From an uncultured Collinsella sp. (GTDB lineage Bacteria > Actinomycetota > Coriobacteriia > Coriobacteriales > Coriobacteriaceae), in contig CABUTR010000051.1 of NCBI GenBank assembly GCA_902494555.1, positions 1 to 7,538 of the forward strand: a stretch of 7,538 nt of DNA, in the 5' to 3' direction. The position numbers and the translations under genes are program-made. The notes under the pieces were generated by a model. The model ran no database searches. It saw only the letters and a list, made by a program, of their open reading frames with translations, and was not told where the DNA came from. Positions 1-5,790 of this stretch are shown here, piece after piece (positions within the stretch are counted from its first letter, which is position 1; each line of letters opens with the position of its first letter).

Positions 1-152
1 ACTCGGGAACCGTAGGCGGCACGGCCGAGAAGATCGCCTCCGCGCGCGACGTGGGAGCGCGCTGTATCGTGGTCGCCCGTCCCGCCGAGGGAGGCGGGGC
101 CCTTTCGCTTCGGGAAGTGGAAGACGCGCTCTTACGGGAGTTCGCGCGCTAG
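1..152 (+). CDS. cobK: Precorrin-6A reductase, C-terminal end (partial)
   Basis: The window opens inside a plus-strand gene; the codon frame starts at base 3 and ends at a TAG at 150-152, leaving about 49 residues. The translated tail contains SGTVGGTAEKIASARDVGAR followed by CIVVARP and a final leucine-rich helix. This is the layout of the C-terminus of CobK/CbiJ precorrin-6A reductases: a glycine-rich GGTxxKIxAARxxG stretch, a hydrophobic strand ending in ARP or RRP, then a short 'SLxEVxxAL' helix. The family uses NAD(P)H to reduce precorrin-6A (or its cobalt form) in corrin-ring synthesis in the cytoplasm. The start and the rest of the protein lie outside the window. It is convergent with the minus-strand operon that follows. 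The assignment rests on a short tail, so another Rossmann-type enzyme remains possible. I use cobK; cbiJ is the equivalent anaerobic-pathway name. Confidence 0.62.
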   Translation, partial: SGTVGGTAEKIASARDVGARCIVVARPAEGGGALSLREVEDALLREFAR

Positions 153-198
153 GCGCTCGCCGCGCCTGCGCGCCCTCTCGCCCGCGAGGAGGAGCGCC

Positions 199-273
199 CC
201 GAGCAAGCTCGACCCGTACAAGCCCGTCATCCACCAATAGCTCGAGGACGACGCCCGGAACTGGCGCAAACAG
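199..273 (+). pseudogene. IS21-type transposase (IstA) remnant
   Basis: Read in the frame of base 199, this stretch gives SKLDPYKPVIHQ, a TAG stop at 238-240, then LEDDARNWRKQ. The phrase 'SKLDPYKPxIxxxLEDDxxxWRKQ' is typical of the region after the N-terminal helix-turn-helix in IS21-family IstA transposases, where a sense codon, often for Trp or Arg, would be expected at the stop. After base 273 the similarity ends abruptly and the frame runs into a TGA within 21 bases. Upstream codons from about 166 are basic and alanine-rich and may be further degraded transposase. There is no start codon, and no istB or terminal repeats, so this is a dead fragment. The family call is from recalled motif shape only. 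Confidence 0.55.
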
Positions 274-279
274 CCCTTT

Positions 280-354
280 AACAAGTTGCGGTGAAATAGT
301 GTCTGTTTTTGCTGCTAGATAGCATATTCAGTCCCTAATTCACCGCAACTTGTT
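280..354. repeat. 75-bp imperfect palindrome between convergent genes
   Basis: AACAAGTTGCGGTGAA at 280-295 is repeated exactly in inverted orientation at 339-354. Pairing continues in the same register to the centre: 28 of 34 positions are complementary, with six mismatches (296/338, 300/334, 302/332, 306/328, 307/327, 309/325) and a 7-base loop at 314-320. It starts 9 bases after the permease stop and lies next to the transposase scrap, between convergent genes. It could act as a two-way transcription stop or 3'-end protector, but neither strand has a proper U-run after the stem. The mismatches give no G-U wobble on either strand. It may equally be a REP- or MITE-like dispersed element. Confidence 0.8.
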
Positions 355-363
355 GGTGGTGGC

Positions 364-1578
364 TTACTGGTAGCGTAGGCACTCCACCGGGTTGAGCTTT
401 GCCGCGCGGCGAGCGGGGTAGAAGCCAAAGATTACGCCGATGCCGACGGAGACGCCGAAGGCCAGCAGCACCGTGGCGATTGAAAAGCTCGGTGTGATCT
501 GCCCACTGGCACCGAGCTCGTTGAGAACCCCTGATCCTGCGGCAAACATCGCGAGGCCCCAGGCCAGCAGATAGCCAATCAGGACACCCAGTAGGCCACC
601 GGTGACGCACAGCGCCGAGGACTCGGCCAAAAACTGCGCGGTGATATCGCGGCGACTGGCGCCCAAGGCACGGCGAATACCGATCTCGCGGATGCGCTCA
701 GTCACGTTGGTAAGCATCATATTCATAATGCCGATTCCGCCGACAAGCAGTGAGATACTGGCGACAGCGCCCATGATGAGCGAGAAGGCGCCCATAAACG
801 AGTTGAGTGCATCGATGGCGCTTTTCATGGAGGTCGCCGATACGCTGTCGTACTCATCATCCTCCGAGATGCCCTTCATCGCGCGCACCTTAGACTCGAT
901 GGTCTTGCAGAGCTCGTCCATGTCCGTGCCCTCGGCAGCAAGTGCCGTCACGCTGGGGAATGAAGGATTCTCGTCGCCAAACAGGCCGGAGATGGTTTCG
1001 CGTGGCATATACAGCGTGAGCGAGCCCATGGAGTCGCTGCCGCCATCAATCACGCCTACAATCTGCACCTCGCCGTTGGACACCTTGATGGTTTTCCCCA
1101 GTGCGTCCTGTTCGTTGCCGTAAAGCTGATCGGCGCCGCCGCGGCTGATGAGCGCCACACGCGAGCCTGATTGGGACTCGGCCTGTGAATAGACGCGTCC
1201 CGCAACGAGCTTGCTGGCACCCACCGCGTCGAGCATGTCGCTGTCGACACCCTGTGCCATGACGGTATAGCTTTTATCGCCAGACTTGTACTCGGTATAC
1301 GCGCTGTCGACAATGCCGATCTGCTCTATCTGCGGCACCAGTTTTTGAAGCTTCTGGACGTCCGAATCGGTGAGTTCTTGGGACGAATAGATCTGCACCA
1401 TGCGGGCTGCGTTGAGGCCCAGGCTGTTTACCAAGCTGTTTTGGATGCCGCCGATGAGCGAGGTCATGGCGATGACCGATGCGATGCCAATGACGATGCC
1501 CAGGATGGTGAGCAGGCTGCGCCCCTTGTTGGCCTCGAGCGAGTGCAGAGCTTCCTGGATGAGATCGCGGGTGCTCAT
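364..1578 (-). CDS. MacB/FtsX-type ABC transporter permease
   Basis: This 404-residue protein has the standard MacB permease plan. There is an N-terminal membrane helix at about 21-43 and a large extracytoplasmic MacB-PCD-like domain at about 45-258. An FtsX-type domain follows with helices at about 262-288, 319-347 and 365-387. The cytoplasmic loop after helix 2 carries TERIREIGIRRALGAS, and the C-terminus carries YPARRAAKLNPVECLRYQ; both are family hallmarks, and the former region couples to the ATPase. I place the start at 1578 rather than the in-frame ATG at 1629. There an AAAGGAG ribosome site sits seven bases upstream and the ATG overlaps the ATPase stop as ATGA, whereas the longer version adds 17 atypical residues inside the ATPase gene. 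It is the last gene of the operon. It probably couples ATP hydrolysis to movement of substrate from the outer leaflet or surface into the adaptor; the substrate is unknown. Confidence 0.93.
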   Translation of the reverse strand: MSTRDLIQEALHSLEANKGRSLLTILGIVIGIASVIAMTSLIGGIQNSLVNSLGLNAARMVQIYSSQELTDSDVQKLQKLVPQIEQIGIVDSAYTEYKSGDKSYTVMAQGVDSDMLDAVGASKLVAGRVYSQAESQSGSRVALISRGGADQLYGNEQDALGKTIKVSNGEVQIVGVIDGGSDSMGSLTLYMPRETISGLFGDENPSFPSVTALAAEGTDMDELCKTIESKVRAMKGISEDDEYDSVSATSMKSAIDALNSFMGAFSLIMGAVASISLLVGGIGIMNMMLTNVTERIREIGIRRALGASRRDITAQFLAESSALCVTGGLLGVLIGYLLAWGLAMFAAGSGVLNELGASGQITPSFSIATVLLAFGVSVGIGVIFGFYPARRAAKLNPVECLRYQ

Positions 1579-2348
1579 GCCACCACTCCTTTCGGCGGGT
1601 TGGCGGAGGCGGAAATCATGGGCAGGCAATCTACGGCGCTGCGCAGGGTCCGCGGTGCATGTGGAATATACGCGCCGTCGTGAATGCGACCGTCGCGTAT
1701 GGTCACGGCACGGTCGGCCTCGGCGGCAATGCCGGGGTCGTGTGTGATAAGCACGATGGTTTTGCCACGCTCCTGGAGCTTATGGAAGGTCTCCATCACA
1801 AGCGCTCCGGTTGCGGAGTCCAGGTTTCCCGTCGGCTCGTCAGCCAAAATGATGGGCGGATCGTTGACGAGGGCGCGTGCGATGGCGACACGCTGCATCT
1901 GGCCGCCCGAGAGCTCGGATATGCGGTGGTCCCAATGGTCGACGGGCAGCGTGACGGCCTGCAGCGCGTGCACGGCGCACATCTCGCGCTGGCTTCGGGG
2001 CACGTTGGTGTAGGCCAGCGGAAGCATGACGTTTTCGATAACCGACAGGCGCGGCAGCAGGTTGAAGCTCTGAAAGACAAAGCCAATACTCAGGGCGCGA
2101 ACTTCGGTGAGCTCGTCATCGTCAAGCTCGGCCACGTTGAGCCCTTGCAGGTAGTAGTCGCCCGTCGTCGGCTTATCCAGGCAGCCTAGGATGTTCATGA
2201 GCGTTGATTTGCCCGAGCCCGAGGGGCCAGTGATAGCGACGAATTCGCCGGGATTTACCGCCAGGCTCACGTTATGCAGAATATGGGCGCAGCCGGCCTC
2301 GCTCTCAAAAATGCGGTGCACGTTGCGGATGTCGATGACGGGACGCAT
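1575..2348 (-). CDS. MacB/LolD-type ABC transporter ATP-binding protein
   Basis: A 257-residue cytoplasmic nucleotide-binding subunit with every catalytic motif intact. Walker A is GPSGSGKST (41-49), the Q-loop glutamine is Q93 in FVFQSFNLLPRLS, and the signature is LSGGQ (146-150). Walker B is IILADE with catalytic E171, the D-loop is NLDS (175-178) and the switch histidine is H203. The 'FQxFNLLPxLxxxENVxLP' and 'EPTGNLDS' wording is characteristic of the MacB/LolD/FtsE branch that drives FtsX-type permeases. A tail of about 30 residues after the last core strand (from about 228) has no recognisable motif. The start ATG overlaps the adaptor stop by one base (TAATG), with a GAGG seven bases upstream. 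The stop overlaps the permease start (ATGA). This arrangement predicts translational coupling and fixed stoichiometry of the three subunits. Confidence 0.95.
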   Translation of the reverse strand: MRPVIDIRNVHRIFESEAGCAHILHNVSLAVNPGEFVAITGPSGSGKSTLMNILGCLDKPTTGDYYLQGLNVAELDDDELTEVRALSIGFVFQSFNLLPRLSVIENVMLPLAYTNVPRSQREMCAVHALQAVTLPVDHWDHRISELSGGQMQRVAIARALVNDPPIILADEPTGNLDSATGALVMETFHKLQERGKTIVLITHDPGIAAEADRAVTIRDGRIHDGAYIPHAPRTLRSAVDCLPMISASANPPKGVVA

Positions 2349-3784
2349 TACATGCCCTCGTCGGCAGACATGCTGCCCGAATCCGCGCTGTAGCCGCCGT
2401 CAGCCGTTGCGTCTGCCCCGGTGTCCATGACGAGGGTGTCGCCGTCGCGCAGTTTGGTTGTGGGCACGCCAGGGTTGATTTCGTTGCCCTGGTCGTCGCG
2501 CTTGACCTGCGTCTTGCCGACTACGGCTTCGTTATCGTTTTGCGTCACGACGTTCACCTTCACGCGACGGGTTTGCTTGCCCTCGTCATCGGTTGCCACG
2601 TTGACGTAATAGTGTTCGCCATCTTCGGTCATGAGCGCCATCGTCGGCACCATCACCACATCGTCAAGCTGCTCGGTAACCACTGAGACCTCGGCTGTCA
2701 TGCCCGGCTTCAGGCGCGCGTCGGGCGCCTCGATGAGGATGTCGACGTTAAAGGTTACGCTGCCGCCGCCACCGATGGCGGCGTCGGAGTTTGCCACCGA
2801 CGCGATAGCCGTGACGGTGCCCTGGCTCACGATATCGGGAAACGCGGGATACGTGACGTTGGCGCTCTGCCCAACGGCGATCTTGGCGATGTCCTTTTCG
2901 CCCACCTGCACGGTCACCTTCATCTTGGATAGGTCGGCGATCTGCATGCACTGCTTGCCGCCACTCGTATCGCTTTCGCCCATGATCATGCCGCCTGTTA
3001 CCGTGGCGCCCACCTTGGCGTTGAGCTCTACGATGCTGCCCGAGCTCGGGGCCGTGACCGTACGGCTGGCGGCCTTGGCGTTCGCCTGGTCGAGGTTTGC
3101 CTGGGCCGATGCGAGGCTGCGCTGCGCGGCCGATACGGCGTTCGTGTCCGCTGATGCGGCGGAGATGCCAGCCGCTGCGGAAGCTCCATCGACGTCCGTC
3201 GTTGGGGTGGCCTGCGCGGCAGCTGCGGCTTTCTGAGCGTTGGCGAGGTCTTCCTGAGCGGCTGCAACTGCACGTTGCGTTTCGGCAACGTTGCGATCGA
3301 GCTCGTCGTTTTTAATGGTCATGAGCACATCGCCCTCGTTGACGGATTGGCCTGCCTGCACGTTGATCGAATCGACCGTGCCGTCGACAGAAGGGGAGAC
3401 CACTGAGGACGAAATGGGTTTGAGCTGGCCTTTCGCCTCGACCGTTGTGGTAAACGTGCCCTCGGTCACCATGTCGGTCACGGGCCCGTTAGCGCCCTGT
3501 GGCTGCGCATTGATAACAAGGGTTGCGACAATAGCAATGAGCGCGATGGCGCAAACGACGCCGGCGGCAATGCCGCGGCGAATCAGCTTTTTGCGTCGAC
3601 GTTCGGCACGTTTTGCCTTGAGCTTGGCATATGCCTCTTCATCGGAAATCTCGGCCGTATCGTTCGTGCGTCCGTTCTCCTTGTCGGCATGTACGTCAGT
3701 AATCAGAGGAATCGTTTCGGTGGCACCTTCGGGCGTGTGCTCGGTATCATCCGGGCCCGGGGCGATCGTGGGGACATTCGGCAT
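2348..3784 (-). CDS. HlyD/MacA-family membrane-fusion (adaptor) protein
   Basis: A 478-residue adaptor with a cytoplasmic N-terminus of about 70 residues. This is acidic at first, then strongly basic just before the membrane (KLKAKRAERRRKKLIRR), which fits the positive-inside rule. One transmembrane anchor follows at about 71-92. Outside lie the first lipoyl half (about 128-160), an alanine-rich coiled-coil hairpin (about 160-240), the second lipoyl half (242-262, TVTAPSSGSIVELNAKVGA), a beta-barrel (about 285-370) and a membrane-proximal domain (about 371-455). The end is a short acidic Gly/Ser/Asp tail. The start at 3784 has AAAGGAG five bases upstream; an upstream in-frame ATG at 3847 falls in a hairpin and is rejected. 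It is the first gene of the operon. It probably links the permease to the cell wall space, as YknX does in Bacillus or MacA in Gram-negatives. Confidence 0.92.
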   Translation of the reverse strand: MPNVPTIAPGPDDTEHTPEGATETIPLITDVHADKENGRTNDTAEISDEEAYAKLKAKRAERRRKKLIRRGIAAGVVCAIALIAIVATLVINAQPQGANGPVTDMVTEGTFTTTVEAKGQLKPISSSVVSPSVDGTVDSINVQAGQSVNEGDVLMTIKNDELDRNVAETQRAVAAAQEDLANAQKAAAAAQATPTTDVDGASAAAGISAASADTNAVSAAQRSLASAQANLDQANAKAASRTVTAPSSGSIVELNAKVGATVTGGMIMGESDTSGGKQCMQIADLSKMKVTVQVGEKDIAKIAVGQSANVTYPAFPDIVSQGTVTAIASVANSDAAIGGGGSVTFNVDILIEAPDARLKPGMTAEVSVVTEQLDDVVMVPTMALMTEDGEHYYVNVATDDEGKQTRRVKVNVVTQNDNEAVVGKTQVKRDDQGNEINPGVPTTKLRDGDTLVMDTGADATADGGYSADSGSMSADEGM

Positions 3785-3799
3785 AGCGTCTCCTTTATA

Positions 3800-3862
3800 G
3801 AAAGAACCTCGATAATTATATGCGCCCACCGGCTGGGGCGGGCGCATAGGACGGTTTCTTTC
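3800..3862 (-). terminator. Nested GC-rich hairpin between transpeptidase and ABC operon
   Basis: A perfect 9-bp stem, TATGCGCCC at 3819-3827 with GGGCGCATA at 3840-3848, closes a 11-12 base GC-rich loop that can pair two more bases. It is flanked by a second, outer inverted repeat, GAAAGAACC at 3800-3808 and GGTTTCTTTC at 3853-3862, with one base of slippage. It lies 68 bases past the transpeptidase stop. On the minus strand the outer right arm is U-rich (GGTTCTTTC), but the bases straight after the inner stem are UAAUUAU, so it is a poor classical terminator. It may be an attenuator, or an operator overlapping the -10 box. Confidence 0.4.
3815..3820 (-). promoter_or_regulatory. Candidate -10 box of the ABC operon
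   Basis: Read on the minus strand these six bases are a perfect TATAAT, about 31 bases upstream of the adaptor ATG, which would give a 5' leader of roughly 24 nt. No convincing TTGACA-like hexamer lies 16-18 bases further upstream; that space is occupied by the GC-rich hairpin stem. The promoter is therefore plausible but weak, or dependent on an activator. Confidence 0.4.
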
Positions 3863-3916
3863 GGAACTGTTAGATTGGTCGTAGCGGTTCCACGTTGTAT
3901 GAATGTGCGCGTTGCA

Positions 3917-5641
3917 CTACGAGTGCACGACCACGCACAGGCCGACTTTGATGCAGTCGTGAAGTGCCTTGGCGTCGGCCAGGCGCAGGTTGATGCAACC
4001 GTGGCTGCCGCACCACTTGTAGGAGTTGGGGTCGTCAAAGCTCTTGTCGTTTTGCCACGTTGCATCGTGGAAGCCGACCATGTTTCCCTCAAACGGCATC
4101 CAATAGCTTACCGGGCTCTCGTATTTGGGCTTGCCGGTCTCGGGGTCCTTGGCACCGATGAGTTTGCTGGCGCCGTCGTTGCTGTTGATCTGCCAGACGC
4201 CCTCGGGCGTGGCGTCCTCGCCCGGCTTTCCCGAGATAAAGTTGGCCTCCCACACGATATTGCCGCTCTCGTCGTAGTAGCGCGCGTGCTGCTCGGACAG
4301 ATCGACATCGACGTATGCCTTCCAGTCGGGCGCTCCCTTTGCGGTAAAGGTGGCGGCTTTCTGGGAGTATTTGATCTCGATTTCGCCGGTCTGCTTGTTG
4401 TTAATGGCATCCTCGACCTGCTTTGCGAGCGAGCTGCTGTCGATGGACCAACCAAAGTCGCCGCCTTCGACGGCGCACTGCTTGCCATCGGCGCGCGTCC
4501 ACCAGCGAGTGGAGCCCACGGTATTGAAGCCGTTGGCGAGCTCGGCTGCCCAGCTGCTGATCTGCGACGTATCGAGCGTGGGGTTGGCGGGATCGGCAAA
4601 GCTGATCCACTGCAACACGGAGCTGCCATCAACCTTGCCGGCATCCTCGCCGTTGAGCTTGAGGGTCACGTTGACGCCCAGGAAGTTGTTGGCGGCATCG
4701 CATGCAGCCTGAATCTGATCATCGGTCAGCGTTCCATTGAGCGGCTCATAGGCATCGTTGCCGAGCTTGGAAAGATCTACGGTCTCGGCCAGCGAGGCAA
4801 GCTCGAGCTCGGCATACTTAATGACATGCTCGCGGTTGAGTTTTTCGTTGGAGCGCGCCTTCTCGACGGTAAACTTGCCGGCCTGCTCGTCATAGGAGCT
4901 ATTGGCCTCGAACGTGCCCGAACGGCCCTCGTTAAACTCATCGATGGCGGTGCCCAGATCCTTCTCAAACTGCTTTTGGTCAAAGGTATCGGAGAGCATG
5001 GACAGGTCGACGTCTTGATCAAGATCCACTTCGTTGGAGGTAGCGGTTGTTTTGGTCTTGCCGCTTAAGGATTCTACAAGGCGGACCGGCCATACAAAGG
5101 CTTCGTTGTGGTTGATGATCTCTTTTGCGGCAGCTTCGCCGTCGACGATGGGCTCATTGGATTCGGGCTGATAGGTCCAGCTAAAGTCATCGCCCGCCAC
5201 GGTGAGCTTATAGTGCTTCCACGCCGAGTTGACCTTGGTGGCGGCAGACGAAGCGTTTGAGAACGAGACGTCGACGCCGGCGATGGTGGTGTTGGGGTAG
5301 GCTACCTGCGAAAACCCTACGACGCCTACGATATAGACAATGACGATAAGACCCAGGACGACAAAGAGCGTCGTCTTTTTGCCCGACTTATTGTTCTCGG
5401 TGGGTTTGCGCGCGGGGCCGCGATCGCCTCGACCGTGCGTGGGGGGCTGCTTGGGCGTATTGCCGTTTGCCTGTCGCTGCTGACGTTGCTGGCGCTGCTG
5501 GTTCGGGCGTTGCGAAGCGTTTGCCGCACCACGCTGCTGACCGTGGTTCGGCGCGATAGGACGCGGCGACTGAACGCCGCCGGTGTGCCTGCTCGGCTGC
5601 TGCGGATCGGGAATCAGTTGAGTTCGATCGTTTTGCGACAT
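3917..5641 (-). CDS. Membrane-anchored L,D-transpeptidase (YkuD family)
   Basis: A 574-residue enzyme expected to form 3-3 peptidoglycan crosslinks outside the membrane. The first 90 or so residues are cytoplasmic and rich in Pro, Gln and Arg, including a QQRQQRQQR run. One transmembrane anchor follows at about 90-112. The extracytoplasmic part holds a long region, about 115-430, of the kind found with PG_binding_4-type domains, then a YkuD catalytic domain at about 440-574. The active site reads SHGCINLR, with nucleophile C549, H547 and an upstream H525 in GFHDATW, so it looks active. The start at 5641 is chosen because AAGGA stands ten bases before it. For the alternative ATG at 5650 the same AAGGA is only two bases away. 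The gene has its own candidate -10 box and follows a terminator. The N-terminal domain boundaries are approximate. Confidence 0.93.
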   Translation of the reverse strand: MSQNDRTQLIPDPQQPSRHTGGVQSPRPIAPNHGQQRGAANASQRPNQQRQQRQQRQANGNTPKQPPTHGRGDRGPARKPTENNKSGKKTTLFVVLGLIVIVYIVGVVGFSQVAYPNTTIAGVDVSFSNASSAATKVNSAWKHYKLTVAGDDFSWTYQPESNEPIVDGEAAAKEIINHNEAFVWPVRLVESLSGKTKTTATSNEVDLDQDVDLSMLSDTFDQKQFEKDLGTAIDEFNEGRSGTFEANSSYDEQAGKFTVEKARSNEKLNREHVIKYAELELASLAETVDLSKLGNDAYEPLNGTLTDDQIQAACDAANNFLGVNVTLKLNGEDAGKVDGSSVLQWISFADPANPTLDTSQISSWAAELANGFNTVGSTRWWTRADGKQCAVEGGDFGWSIDSSSLAKQVEDAINNKQTGEIEIKYSQKAATFTAKGAPDWKAYVDVDLSEQHARYYDESGNIVWEANFISGKPGEDATPEGVWQINSNDGASKLIGAKDPETGKPKYESPVSYWMPFEGNMVGFHDATWQNDKSFDDPNSYKWCGSHGCINLRLADAKALHDCIKVGLCVVVHS

Positions 5642-5698
5642 CGTATGCATATCCTTCGAATTTCGCCTTGCGGCTCATCGTGTTTTTACTGGGCTTGC

Positions 5699-5704
5699 AT
5701 TATA
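5699..5704 (-). promoter_or_regulatory. Candidate -10 box of the L,D-transpeptidase gene
   Basis: The minus strand reads TATAAT here, about 57 bases before the chosen start codon, and downstream of the terminator of the preceding gene. That is the position expected for an independent promoter. The hexamer 17 bases upstream is CCACAA, a poor -35 match, and there is no TGn extension. Confidence 0.45.
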
Positions 5705-5745
5705 GCGATTGCCCTGCTGTTTGTGGTACGGAAACGGTGGCATTC

Positions 5746-5772
5746 AAAAGAGGTGGGACATTTGTCCCACCT
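5746..5772 (-). terminator. Intrinsic terminator of the serine ammonia-lyase gene
   Basis: AGGTGGGACA at 5751-5760 and TGTCCCACCT at 5763-5772 are a perfect 10-bp inverted repeat with two bases between them, so the practical fold is 9 bp with a 4-base loop. On the minus strand the stem is followed by CTTTTG. It begins 18 bases after the TAG stop at 5791. The plus strand has CTTTGAG after the stem, so weaker termination in the other direction is possible. Confidence 0.8.
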
Positions 5773-5790
5773 TTGAGTCATTCTTTGCCG

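Noticed and set aside
313..324. TGCTAGATAGCA as an independent small operator
   Set aside because: Its register is slightly different from, but nested in, the larger 280-354 palindrome. A four-base stem alone is not significant.
1579..1629. Longer N-terminus for the permease starting at 1629
   Set aside because: The extra 17 residues overlap the ATPase gene. The ATG at 1578 has the better ribosome site and the ATGA junction.
3689..5068. A 459-codon open frame on the plus strand, across the transpeptidase and adaptor genes
   Set aside because: It is antisense to two well-supported genes, spans their intergenic gap and has no recognisable domain. In GC-rich sequence long opposite-strand frames arise by chance.
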